Assembly (NCBI GenBank): GCA_011524855.1 | Contig: WTJK01000083.1 | Coordinates: 1-54,625, forward strand | Source of the DNA: Methanobacteriota archaeon | GTDB lineage: Archaea > Thermoplasmatota > Poseidoniia > Poseidoniales > Poseidoniaceae | Length of the DNA: 54,625 nucleotides | Reading direction: 5' to 3' | Part shown: one piece after another, positions 45,879-54,625 of the stretch | Numbering within the stretch: position 1 is the first letter of the stretch | Layout of the letters: every line of letters begins with the position of its first letter | Made by a program: the position numbers and the translations under genes | Notes under the pieces: model-generated | What the model saw: only the letters and a program-made list of their open reading frames with translations | Told to the model about the DNA's origin: nothing | Databases searched by the model: none

Positions 45879-48800
45879 TCACAAGCCTCGGGGCGGGACC
45901 TTCTGGATCTGGGCGATCTCTCCGCTCATCTTCGTGAGGGCTTGGCCAGCGACTTCGCCGTGTTGAGCACCCAATTCCTCACGGCTGTACCGTGCCATTT
46001 CGAACGTGTTGTCCAGTGCGGTCAGTGCATCCTCTGAAACACCGCCAAGGGCTTGGCGGATGGCAAATTCAAACTCACGAACGGTTTCGAAATCCCGACG
46101 AAGGAAGCCGCGTTGCTGAAGCAATCCACACAGGTCTTGGTAGCAGGTGAAGATCGTTTCACGTACGGCGTCACCGGCAGCCAGCAGCTCGGCGGTGTAG
46201 GCAAACACTTCCGCAGCGTCCTTGAGAATGTCATTGGCTGCCTGGCGACGACGGTACATCACCACACCAGCAGTCACCAAGGCGGTGATGAGCAACAACA
46301 AGCCGTAGGACCACCATGGCGTCGGTTCCTGTTGCTCGGCGAAGTTGTACTGAAGGGCAAACCCTTCGCTGCGGGTGTCCTGGAAATCCTCGAGGCTGTT
46401 GGACGACAACCGTGGGTCGTTGATGACGATGTCCACACGCACGCGACCCCACGCGTCCACGTCCCCGTAAGGCGGGTCGGCACTGAATTCGAACTCCACG
46501 CGGCCGTTCTCACCGGTCTGTCGGTTTTGTGTGGCGAGCTGTGACTGGTTTTCGTCGTAGATGAAAACGAGGACTTCGATACCACCCAATCCGGTTCGGG
46601 TATCATCGGCAACGATGGAAACCGTCGTCATGATGTCTTCCTGTTCATCCTCAACGATTTCGGTGGTCGAAACGGTGATGGTGGCGTCAACCTGAACAAA
46701 CACGGGACGGTTTTGACTGGCCGCATTGAGGTACAACGTGTCGTTGCGAGCCATGTCGATGGCGAAGAATTGGGAACCGACGGAGAGCCAATACGGTGCA
46801 GGACCGGTCATCGTGAAGTTGCCGTTCTGCCACGACACCATCATCGACGGGAAGCACTTGGCACCTTCACGGGCGTTGGAACAGTCCGAGCCGTTGCCCA
46901 TGATCAGGGTCAGGCCTTCGAAGACCTCGCCTTCACCTCCAACCTCTTGGACGGAGCCCGAGAAGGTGATCGGTGCAAAAACAGCGTCGGACCGTGTCAC
47001 GATGGCCGACGACGTGTTGTCGATCGTGATGATCACGTTGGCCCACACTTGCACGGATGCATCGTTGCTGGCAGCCAAATGCGCTTGGGTTCCAGCAAAG
47101 GTCACGCCGAGGGTGTGGGTACCCCGGCTCAGGTCCATTGTGGCGGGCACGTTGGCCGTCCAAGCACCGTCCAAGCCCGTGACCGTGGTTGTTACCGGGA
47201 CACCATCGAGGGTCACCGTGAGTTCCATGCCCACCAAACCGTCTCGGTCGACCGTGTCGATGTCAAAGAGCCGACCGGACAGTTCCCACATGTCCCCACG
47301 GGTGGCCTCAATGCCGTTGTCGAACACCAGGGTCACCATGGACCGGTGGGCAAGGAAGAACGTGAATTCACCGTCACCCGACCGGTAGTAACCCTGTGCT
47401 GGCACTTCGGCGACCAAGGTCTGGTTGCCGATGTCAAAGAGATCGGGGACCACCCAATCGTAAGCAAAGGTACCGTCGGCTTCGGTCACCAAGGACGCCA
47501 CCGTAATGCCGTCGACCGTGAGGAGAACATCAAGCATGCCAACACCAACAAGTTGGTTGTCCACCACGCTCCCCGTGATGGTGACGGTTTCGTTCACCGC
47601 AACAGGATCGGTCATGCTCACGGTTACGAGAATGGGGCTGAACACCTCCCAAAGGCCGGATGCTTGACTGGGCAAGTAGGTCAGGGTTCCCGTGAAGCGA
47701 ACCTCGACCGGCACCGGACCAAGGGTGGCATCCGCCGGCACCGGGTGCACCGCTGTGAAGGTCCCGTTGGCATCGGTGGTGGTGTTGGTCAACCACATAC
47801 CGTCCAACCACACCTCCACGGTCCGGTTTGGAAGCGGGTTGTCAACGATGTCAAGCAGTCGTCCTTGAAGGGTCATCGTCGTTTCACGGTCGACTTGACC
47901 GCTTGGCGTCAGGAACAAAATCTTGGTCGGAACGCTGACGTTGAAATCCACGGTGGCCATGGAAGGCTGGTAGTATTCGGGATTGAGGGTTTCACCCACA
48001 CCGATGGGGTCCACCCAGTCTCGACCGCCGCGGAATTCAACACCGATCAGGTGTTGACCCGCCGTGGTGTCTTGGGGCAGCGTGTACGCCAAGGAGAAGC
48101 TCCCATCCGCAGCGTTGGTCTCTGTGCTTGCCACCGGGATGCCGTCCACCATGAGGTGGACCACGGCGGTGGACGGAACACCCATGTTGAGCAGCGTCAG
48201 TCCCAAATCATCGAGCAATGTGCCGTTGACGACCATTCGATCACCGGCCGTTAACACGCTCGGCGCCTCGGAGATGGTGACCACGGTGTCGGCGAGCACC
48301 ACGAAATCGGTGCTTGTGTTGGACCCCAGCACGCCGGTTGTCCCCGAAATGCCTGCATAATCCGCCGACAACACGGTTGGACCGACCGAAAGGTTGGCGG
48401 GGACGGTCAACGTTCCAACGGCGGTGCCGTTGTCAGCCGTGGTCACGGTCGTGGACACCGGGATGGTGAAGCCGTTTGTGGCGTCCAACATCACGACGAT
48501 GGACTGGTTGCTCATGGGCTCGTTCTGGTTGTCCGTCAACAAGATTCTGAAACTGACGTTGGTGCCACGGTCGGTACGGTCGTTGAGGGAAGGTTGACCG
48601 AGGCCATCAAGTTGGGGTGTGATGAATTGCAAGGTGGAGTAACCTCGGCTGTCAAAGGACGCATTGCTTTCCGAGCCAACGTAGTAATTCACCGTTGGAA
48701 TGTACGTCGCTTCCAGAGTGTGGTTGCCGCGTGGGAAGGCCACACCGAGCTGGATGGTGGCGTTCCAGTAGCCATCGACGCCAATCGTGCCGTCCACGAC

Positions 48801-51800
48801 CGTGAAGCCTGAGGCCATGTCATCGATGGCCACGAGCACGTTGGCGTTGGGAAGCAAACCACCGTCGCGGGTTTCCAGTCCGGAGCCGTTGTCGGAGGTG
48901 ACACGGCCGCTGATGTTGAACGAGCCGGCCGCCACGGGGTTGGCAGCGATGTTGTCAACAACCATGAACGTCAAAGAGCGCACGGTGATGCTCGTGATGT
49001 TGGCATTGGTGGCCAAGAGGTCACTGGAGCCGTTGAACGCCATTTGGACGACGATCAGGCCCAACGGGTGGTCGTAAGGCACGCTGTAGGAAAAGTTCGC
49101 AAACCCTTCTCCATCCGTGGTGGCTTCGCTCAACCACGTGTCGTGGAATTTCAGACTCACCTCGTAGTTGCCGAGTGGAGCAAAGAGGTCGGAGGCCTCG
49201 ACCAGTTGAGCGGACATGTTCACGGTGTTGCCACGGTTGATGAGCACCGCGTTGAGCGGCTGGAGGCTCTCCAACCTCGAGACGCCCATCACCTGAATCG
49301 GCGACTGCGAGGTGGCCGTGAGGTAGAACGGTGAGGAATCCTCGACCACGGTGATGACCAACGTGTGGGCACCTCGCGTTGTACCGTTGTTGGCGGTGTC
49401 GGTGGGGACGGTGAGGTTGAAACTGCCGTTTTGCGCTGTCGGGCTGCCGCTCAGCAGGATTTCATCGGGGTTCTCGAGCCAGAAGACGTCCAGACGCACA
49501 CCCGAAAGGAGCGGCCGGCTGGCGTTCTCGCCGTCCATCACCTGACCGACCACGTTGAACGCTTGACCGGCGGTCACGTTGGAGGGCACGTTGATGATTT
49601 GGATGGTGCTGTCGATCTGAACGGTCACGTTCACAACGGACACGTTGCCGTATCGACGGGTGTTACCGTCAGCGAGCGCTGCGGTCAAGTCGTCTTGCAC
49701 CACCATGCCCACGTTGTAGTAACCGGGAGCGATGCCATCGGGGACATAGGACAGGCTGGCGTTTCCTTGGGCGTTGGTCGTGGCTGTTCCAAGGCTGGTG
49801 TTGGCACCGCCGTAATCCCAGATGTATTCCACCGAGACCCCGGAAATGTTCGAACCGTCGGCCACATCGGTCACTTTGGCGAGGAAATCCACCGAGGCGT
49901 TCATTTCAACGATGTACGCTGGTCGTTCCGCCGTCACCACCGTGTCCGTGACGATACCGCCAAGGGTGGAGATCAGCGTTGGAGGAGCAGGGGGTACCGA
50001 CGGATCCACGTAGGCATAGTAGGCCCCACCTTCGGGTGCTTGGGAAAGGAAATCCAGGTCCAAAATGAGGTCATAGGCGCCCGAGGCAAGGTTCGCTGGC
50101 ATCGTGATGGGGATGCTGAAGGCACCGGTGGAGTTGTTCAGCGAGGCAAGCGCCAGGTCAATGAACCCGTCATCGGTTTCGAGGGAGACGGTGATCAGGG
50201 TGTTGTTGTCCAGCACCGGTGTGTTGTAAACGGCATCGAACAGGTCGCCCGTCAAGGTCGTGGTGTTGCCCATGTAGGTCCAATCTTGGGCGATGGAGAG
50301 GTTGTAATCGATTTCTGCTTGGACGCGAATGGTGCCGCTGGCGGTCGCAGGTTGGTAGTAATCCGAGCCGTTGAAGCTTGCGCCAAGTGGATAATCACCG
50401 GCAGTCAGGGTGGAGGCCAAGGCAAACGCCAGGTCAATGGCGTCGGTGCTCGGGTCAACCGTGGTGTTGAACCACGACCCGTCGAACGTGAAATCGTAAT
50501 TGCCCAAGGTGTTGGGCACGGGGCTCACGCCGCGATGATCGAGCAAATCCACACGAACGCCGGCGTCAAAGCCTCGCAGCTGGGCAGTTTCTTCAATGAC
50601 CATGGTCAGTTTGCCACGAAGGAAGTAGGGTTCACCGCTGGACACGTTGGCGTCGTCGGTGGCCGGGAGGCTGAGCGGGAAGAACCGCACCCGCACCTCG
50701 ATTTGACCCGCAGCCACCATGGTGGTGTTCGGGAGGAAATATTGGAGGGAGAAGGTTCCTGTCACGGTCTGGTTGAAGACTTCCGTCCACACGTCACCCA
50801 GGTCAAAGGCCCGAATGGACAGTTGGACGTTGCCGGTCAGGGCGGTGGGCGTTGCACCGAAGGATTGCGCCGTGCCGTTGACCCACACGTCGTCATCGAG
50901 CAGGAGAATGCTGTTGTTGGCCAACGGTCCTTCCACCGTCGCTGTCAGGTTCGGCGCATCGGTCACGTTGATGACGATGCTGTGCGTGGTGGGCAGGAGG
51001 TGGAATTGCGGCAAGGTGATGCCACCCACCGACGTGTCCTGCCATCCGGAGAAGCCAAGGGTGGCAGAGAGGTTGGTCTTTGCCTCGAATTCGCTGAGGT
51101 TGAGGGTGATGGACCAGAACCCTGCCGTGTCGGCCGTGGCCGAGAGGTTCTGTGCGCCGTCCACCGAGGAGGTGAACGCCAGCCACACCGTTTGGTTGGG
51201 CAGGCTGGTGAAATCGCTGTCGGGCATGTTTTCGAACGAAAGCGTCCCCTCCAGCACCGTGGTAGCGCCGGCACCGGCAACGGGGGCATCAATGGCTCCC
51301 GGGGCGGTATGGGCGATGGTGGCGTTGTCGGTCAGGTTGACGTAGGCGTCGTACACAATGCCGCCGTTGGGCACGTAGCCCGTTTGGAGATGCTCGATCA
51401 CGATGTTGTGCATCCCCGGTGCAGTGGGCTGATTGGGGAAGCCACGGAGCGTGAAGGTGCCGTTGGCATCGGTCATGTTCTCGTCAAGTTGACGCTCAAT
51501 CACGCCACCCGGACCGGGCACCAAGGAGGCCTCGTCCACGGGTGTGAGGTAGGCCTTGACGCGAACGTCGGTGGCAGGGGTGCCGTTTTCGGCGTAGCGG
51601 AGCTGACCCGAGACGACGATTTCCTGGTTGATGTTGCGCGTGAAGGTCAAGGCCGAAATCGTCTGGTTGGCCACCTCCATTTCTTCGGCGGGCGGGCACG
51701 GGTCGAAAGCAACCCAACCCAGGTCGGTGCCCCCGTTGGCCGCGTTTTGTTCCAAGCGAACCTCCGACCATGTGGCAGCGTTGTTGGCGTAGACGGCGTA

Positions 51801-54625
51801 ACCGGTTCCTGACCACGTGCCGCCGATGTAGCCGCTGACTTGCCGAGCGGGGAGTCCGGCCAAGCGCGCCATCGTCACGAAGACCGTGTTGAACTCCCGG
51901 CAGGACCCCTCAAGGGTGGATTCCAGCAGGTTCAGGGTGAGGTCCAACAGGTTGGGTGTTCCTGAGCCGTTGTGGTTGCGCTTGAATTCCGTGGAGGCGT
52001 TGCCGTTGATCAGAAAGTCCTCGATGGCGGCTGCCGTGCTGTACGCATCGGTAGCACCCGCATCGCTGACCACCGCATCGGTGATGTTCTTGACAAGGGA
52101 ATGCGGGTCGGACGTGTCGGTGAACTTGTCGTCCGTTTCCAGCTCGTAGGGGAACCCTTGGCCGGCCACCGTGGTGGTTGCGAGCGTGTCCCAATCGAAG
52201 TAATACTCGGGCTGTTCGTAGATGATTTGGCTGACGGGGCCCACACCGACCGAGAGGGTGTGCGTGTCGTTGCTGCGCTCAAGCGTGCTTGACACATCGA
52301 AAATGTAGGACACGTTGGAGTAGGCGGACGGGGCCGGCACCTGCCCGTTCATCATGGCGTTGGACAATTCCACGTTCCAGCGAACCGTGTCGTTGGCAAA
52401 GGAAAGCGGGGCAAGGTGCGTGAAATTGCTGGTCCCGAGCGTCAACTCCTCGCTGGGGTGAACGCTTGAAAGGTGGGCATACGTGGTGCCCGTGTAGAAG
52501 TCGTTGGTGTTCACGCGCCAACGGTGTTCCAAGTCAAGGTCCACCGTACCGGTGGTGTTGTTGGCCCAGAACACAACATCCGTGTTGATGACGTCGTCGC
52601 TCGGATCGAACGGATCGAACGGCGCACCGGCGCAATTCGTCAGCCAATAGATGTCGGGGCATTCCAAGCCGTCGATCATGCCTCCGCCGTCCGTGTCGGG
52701 GTTGGTCCAATCGGTGCCGGTGAGGTTTTCCACCGCATCGGGAATGCCGTCCCCGTCGAAATCGTCGGGCTGAATGTCATCGGTTGGGTCACTTTCGGGG
52801 TTGGTACCGTCGAAGTATTCCGTTCGGTCATCCACCCCACCCGCATCGGTGTCAAATGCATCGTGAGCGGTCGTCCACACGTCCGTGGAACCGTTGGTGA
52901 TGCCAATGAAGGTCAAGTCACAGCCGGTCGTGTTTTCGAAGTAATTGTTGAGACCGTCTCCGTCATCGTCGAGGAGGTTGCTGCACGGCTCGTTGGGGTC
53001 GGTGTTGTCAAACACTTCGTCGAAGTCGTTCATTCCGTCGTTGTCCGAATCCGCCAGTGTTGGGTTGGAGAACCACCCAAAGGTGCCGAGCAACTCCTGC
53101 CAGTCAGCAAGGCCGTCACCGTCCGTGTCTTCGTAGTCGTCGTCGCAGTAGTCGCGGTCACCCCCGATGCTGCCGTCGGCCACCGCCTGCGTGTGGCAGA
53201 ACGAGCCGTTGCGGTTGGCCACATCGGTTGCCGTGCCCGAGGGGCCCGTTGACACCTGTTGGAGCACGTTACCGTTGACCGACGCGTAGCTAAACGCCTC
53301 CCATGTCCCCGACACGTTGTACCATCCAACGCCGCCGGCCGGGTTGAAGCCGGTGCCGTTGCTGACGGTGAGCTGGTTGAACGAGCCGCTGTAACTCACG
53401 AAGGCGGTCTCGAAATTCACCAGCGAGTCGCACGGGTCGGTGCCGTGGCTGATGTTCCGCTCGTCTCCGTCGTTCACGCCACCGAAATCCGTGTCGGCCA
53501 CGTTCCACAGCGTGCAAGTGAGGTTTTCCTCCCAATTTTGAATGCCGTCGTTGTCAGCGTCGCCCGAATCTTCTCGCCGGGTTGGGTCCGTTTCACCGTC
53601 GTCAAGCAAGCCGTTGCCGTTGACGTCCTCTTCCCCGTCATCAAACGCGTCGCCGTCGGTGTTGTTGTTGCGGGGGTCGCTTGCTTGAGCAGGATCGCCG
53701 TACGCACCGTTGACCTCGATGCCATCGGACACGCCGTCTCCGTCCGTGTCGGAAGAGGTGGGGTCGGTCAAGAGGGTGAGGGCTTCGTACGAATCGTTGA
53801 GGCCGTCACCGTCCGTGTCGGCCACTTGCGGGTTGGTGGACGTGATCCCGTCCACCTCTGCAGTGTAGGTGGCGCAGCCACCGGGCCCCTGGCCTGCGGC
53901 CGGGTTGCACGGAGAGGTGGTTTCCGTCACCGCGCCGTCCGGCCCGTTGCGGAAGCAGGGCGAAGAGCCGCACATGGTGGTCCAGGTTGGGTTGACGTAT
54001 TCGAGGAGGTTGTTCAGACCGTCACCGTCCGGATCGCCGTTGGGCCCGTCGGCGTTGGAAGGCGAGGTGGCATTCAGGCCGTTGGCAGCCTCCCAACCGT
54101 CCGGCATGCCGTCACCGTCGGTGTCCCAGCCAGCAGGGTCCTCGTCGATGTCGCCGTCACCGTCGTCGTCGTCGGTCAAACAATCGGCGTCCCCGTCGCC
54201 GTCGGAATCCGCAGCGTCAACGAACCCGTCTTTGTCGTCATCAAATCCGTTGGCGCAGATGTTGCCTACCGGGTCTTCGTCGCACAGAATGATTGAACCG
54301 GTGCCATCGGAACCCGCGTCACCGCACCCGGGCTGGTTGTACTGGAGGGCGTCTTCCTCGTTCCAGTCGTTCACCGGGATGGTGCCGTTCCACCACACAC
54401 CGTTGTCGAGGTAGGAGGTGGTGGAAGAGGAATCCCAACCGGAGGGCTGGAGGTAGAGGTATTCCTGCAGGTTGGACATGCCGTCCCCATCGGGGTCAGC
54501 CGTGGCCCCGTCCGCACCGTTGCTGGAAAGCGGGTCCAAGCCGTAATTCCACTCCCACCCGTCGGGCAAGCCGTCGTTGTCGGAGTCAGGGTCGTTGGGC
54601 AAGGTCCCGATGAGGTATTCCAGCC
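45879..54625 (-). CDS. Giant surface protein: TSP3 repeats, transglutaminase-like domain, Ig-like repeats, DUF4129-like tail
   Basis: More than 2,900 codons, open through the window edge, so the N-terminus is missing. Numbering from the codon at 54602: residues 1-660 are Asp-rich TSP3-type repeats (DPDSDNDGLPDGWE and others). About 770-1000 is a transglutaminase-like domain with GSCREF (Cys901) and GWVAFDP (Asp967), but the expected His is Ala943 in ATW. About 1000-2730 is a long array of Ig-like/carboxypeptidase-regulatory-like beta repeats. A membrane span lies near 2757-2780. The last 120 residues resemble DUF4129, with YQDLCGLLQQRGF and an ARYSREE-like end. It is a calcium-stiffened surface stalk with an inside sensor-like tail. 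The domain set recalls TgpA-type proteins. Confidence 0.87.
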   Translation of the reverse strand, partial: LEYLIGTLPNDPDSDNDGLPDGWEWNYGLDPLSSNGADGATADPDGDGMSNLQEYLYLQPSGWDSSSTTSYLDNGVWWNGTIPVNDWNEEDALQYNQPGCGDAGSDGTGSIILCDEDPVGNICANGFDDDKDGFVDAADSDGDGDADCLTDDDDGDGDIDEDPAGWDTDGDGMPDGWEAANGLNATSPSNADGPNGDPDGDGLNNLLEYVNPTWTTMCGSSPCFRNGPDGAVTETTSPCNPAAGQGPGGCATYTAEVDGITSTNPQVADTDGDGLNDSYEALTLLTDPTSSDTDGDGVSDGIEVNGAYGDPAQASDPRNNNTDGDAFDDGEEDVNGNGLLDDGETDPTRREDSGDADNDGIQNWEENLTCTLWNVADTDFGGVNDGDERNISHGTDPCDSLVNFETAFVSYSGSFNQLTVSNGTGFNPAGGVGWYNVSGTWEAFSYASVNGNVLQQVSTGPSGTATDVANRNGSFCHTQAVADGSIGGDRDYCDDDYEDTDGDGLADWQELLGTFGWFSNPTLADSDNDGMNDFDEVFDNTDPNEPCSNLLDDDGDGLNNYFENTTGCDLTFIGITNGSTDVWTTAHDAFDTDAGGVDDRTEYFDGTNPESDPTDDIQPDDFDGDGIPDAVENLTGTDWTNPDTDGGGMIDGLECPDIYWLTNCAGAPFDPFDPSDDVINTDVVFWANNTTGTVDLDLEHRWRVNTNDFYTGTTYAHLSSVHPSEELTLGTSNFTHLAPLSFANDTVRWNVELSNAMMNGQVPAPSAYSNVSYIFDVSSTLERSNDTHTLSVGVGPVSQIIYEQPEYYFDWDTLATTTVAGQGFPYELETDDKFTDTSDPHSLVKNITDAVVSDAGATDAYSTAAAIEDFLINGNASTEFKRNHNGSGTPNLLDLTLNLLESTLEGSCREFNTVFVTMARLAGLPARQVSGYIGGTWSGTGYAVYANNAATWSEVRLEQNAANGGTDLGWVAFDPCPPAEEMEVANQTISALTFTRNINQEIVVSGQLRYAENGTPATDVRVKAYLTPVDEASLVPGPGGVIERQLDENMTDANGTFTLRGFPNQPTAPGMHNIVIEHLQTGYVPNGGIVYDAYVNLTDNATIAHTAPGAIDAPVAGAGATTVLEGTLSFENMPDSDFTSLPNQTVWLAFTSSVDGAQNLSATADTAGFWSITLNLSEFEAKTNLSATLGFSGWQDTSVGGITLPQFHLLPTTHSIVINVTDAPNLTATVEGPLANNSILLLDDDVWVNGTAQSFGATPTALTGNVQLSIRAFDLGDVWTEVFNQTVTGTFSLQYFLPNTTMVAAGQIEVRVRFFPLSLPATDDANVSSGEPYFLRGKLTMVIEETAQLRGFDAGVRVDLLDHRGVSPVPNTLGNYDFTFDGSWFNTTVDPSTDAIDLAFALASTLTAGDYPLGASFNGSDYYQPATASGTIRVQAEIDYNLSIAQDWTYMGNTTTLTGDLFDAVYNTPVLDNNTLITVSLETDDGFIDLALASLNNSTGAFSIPITMPANLASGAYDLILDLDFLSQAPEGGAYYAYVDPSVPPAPPTLISTLGGIVTDTVVTAERPAYIVEMNASVDFLAKVTDVADGSNISGVSVEYIWDYGGANTSLGTATTNAQGNASLSYVPDGIAPGYYNVGMVVQDDLTAALADGNTRRYGNVSVVNVTVQIDSTIQIINVPSNVTAGQAFNVVGQVMDGENASRPLLSGVRLDVFWLENPDEILLSGSPTAQNGSFNLTVPTDTANNGTTRGAHTLVITVVEDSSPFYLTATSQSPIQVMGVSRLESLQPLNAVLINRGNTVNMSAQLVEASDLFAPLGNYEVSLKFHDTWLSEATTDGEGFANFSYSVPYDHPLGLIVVQMAFNGSSDLLATNANITSITVRSLTFMVVDNIAANPVAAGSFNISGRVTSDNGSGLETRDGGLLPNANVLVAIDDMASGFTVVDGTIGVDGYWNATIQLGVAFPRGNHTLEATYIPTVNYYVGSESNASFDSRGYSTLQFITPQLDGLGQPSLNDRTDRGTNVSFRILLTDNQNEPMSNQSIVVMLDATNGFTIPVSTTVTTADNGTAVGTLTVPANLSVGPTVLSADYAGISGTTGVLGSNTSTDFVVLADTVVTISEAPSVLTAGDRMVVNGTLLDDLGLTLLNMGVPSTAVVHLMVDGIPVASTETNAADGSFSLAYTLPQDTTAGQHLIGVEFRGGRDWVDPIGVGETLNPEYYQPSMATVDFNVSVPTKILFLTPSGQVDRETTMTLQGRLLDIVDNPLPNRTVEVWLDGMWLTNTTTDANGTFTAVHPVPADATLGPVPVEVRFTGTLTYLPSQASGLWEVFSPILVTVSMTDPVAVNETVTITGSVVDNQLVGVGMLDVLLTVDGITVASLVTEADGTFAYDWVVPDLFDIGNQTLVAEVPAQGYYRSGDGEFTFFLAHRSMVTLVFDNGIEATRGDMWELSGRLFDIDTVDRDGLVGMELTVTLDGVPVTTTVTGLDGAWTANVPATMDLSRGTHTLGVTFAGTQAHLAASNDASVQVWANVIITIDNTSSAIVTRSDAVFAPITFSGSVQEVGGEGEVFEGLTLIMGNGSDCSNAREGAKCFPSMMVSWQNGNFTMTGPAPYWLSVGSQFFAIDMARNDTLYLNAASQNRPVFVQVDATITVSTTEIVEDEQEDIMTTVSIVADDTRTGLGGIEVLVFIYDENQSQLATQNRQTGENGRVEFEFSADPPYGDVDAWGRVRVDIVINDPRLSSNSLEDFQDTRSEGFALQYNFAEQQEPTPWWSYGLLLLITALVTAGVVMYRRRQAANDILKDAAEVFAYTAELLAAGDAVRETIFTCYQDLCGLLQQRGFLRRDFETVREFEFAIRQALGGVSEDALTALDNTFEMARYSREELGAQHGEVAGQALTKMSGEIAQIQKVPPRGL
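46950..51650 (-). repeat. Array of Ig-like beta-sandwich repeats (within giant surface protein)
   Basis: Roughly 100-residue units recur with the pattern of an N-terminal VTAGQ or VNETVTI strand, a central VxVxLDGxWLxNTTTDxNGTF turn and a terminal YxPSxAS strand. Units are diverged at DNA level. They would form a long flexible stalk. Confidence 0.7.
52620..54625 (-). repeat. TSP3-type Asp-rich repeats (within giant surface protein)
   Basis: Some fifteen units of the form DTDGDGLxDxxE or DPDGDGMSNLQEY recur over about 660 codons up to the window edge. They are spaced by loops of 15-45 residues, several with paired Cys. They are predicted to bind calcium. Confidence 0.75.

Noticed and set aside
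49365-51812. Plus-strand open frame of 815 codons inside the giant surface-protein gene
   Set aside because: Mirror frame of the Ig-like repeat array; the minus-strand frame is far longer and has coherent domains.
52620-54625. Apparent regularly spaced DNA repeats, considered as CRISPR or satellite
   Set aside because: Spacing and sequence vary, and the repeats translate into Asp-rich TSP3 units in one continuous frame; no identical 24-37 base repeats with unique spacers.

Overview
The window looks like about 55 kb of chromosome from a planktonic marine euryarchaeon, most probably Marine Group II (Poseidoniales). The archaeal markers are an RNA polymerase operon with split A'/A'' and separate H, ribosomal protein L30e, TATA-box promoters and a tRNA-Lys without an encoded CCA. 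The lineage call is an inference from gene content: retinal synthesis (Blh plus carotenoid genes), propionyl-CoA carboxylase with methylmalonyl-CoA mutase parts, a bacterial-type glutamate dehydrogenase and very large Asp-rich surface proteins. Genes are tightly packed, often with ATGA/TGATG overlaps. I see no insertion sequence, integrase, CRISPR array or rRNA.

Layout. 1-994: 5' part of a secreted PPC-domain protein (minus strand). 1033-3475: acyl-CoA carboxylase operon (beta chain, a small epsilon-like chain, biotin carrier) and a small Cys/His protein. 3543-8019: the retinal pathway in two divergent units, crtB-crtY-blh leftward and crtI rightward, around a short control region. 8121-10273: free-standing B12-binding mutase subunit, MeaB-type GTPase, a dolichol-kinase-like membrane protein and a micro-ORF. 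10330-13306: AsnB-type amidotransferase and a glutamate-cysteine ligase-like enzyme. 13468-14792: two membrane proteins flanking an 8Fe-8S ferredoxin-like protein. 14797-21469 (minus): a cytochrome bc-type operon whose last core gene fuses the C-terminal half of cytochrome b to an HdrD-like iron-sulfur reductase module. 21649-26885: a TPR protein, a divergent FtsZ/tubulin-family GTPase, membrane proteins and a methyltransferase-biotin ligase fusion. 26941-36487: tRNA-Lys, rpoH, rpoB, rpoA1, rpoA2 and rpl30e. 36539-40212: a surface protein with thrombospondin-type-3 repeats and a small membrane protein. 40398-45805: glutamate dehydrogenase, a TerB-like protein and a ribbon-helix-helix regulator sharing one promoter region, a Rad3/XPD-type helicase and a small unknown. 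45879-54625: a giant surface protein (>2,900 residues, 5' end outside the window).

How the parts fit. Carboxylase, biotin carrier, biotin ligase, B12-binding subunit and MeaB point to a propionyl-CoA/methylmalonyl-CoA route; the biotin carboxylase and the catalytic mutase chain are not here. CrtB, CrtI, CrtY and Blh suffice to take geranylgeranyl diphosphate to retinal for a rhodopsin encoded elsewhere. The bc-type operon is a quinol-oxidising complex that appears to carry its own cytoplasmic thiol/disulfide or organic-acid oxidoreductase module.

The best candidates for something undescribed are (1) the cytochrome b-HdrD fusion complex, (2) a helix-hairpin-helix-like N-terminal domain present on both RNA polymerase subunits H and A'', and (3) the methyltransferase-biotin ligase fusion. 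All functional statements rest on reading motifs by eye; no database search was run.
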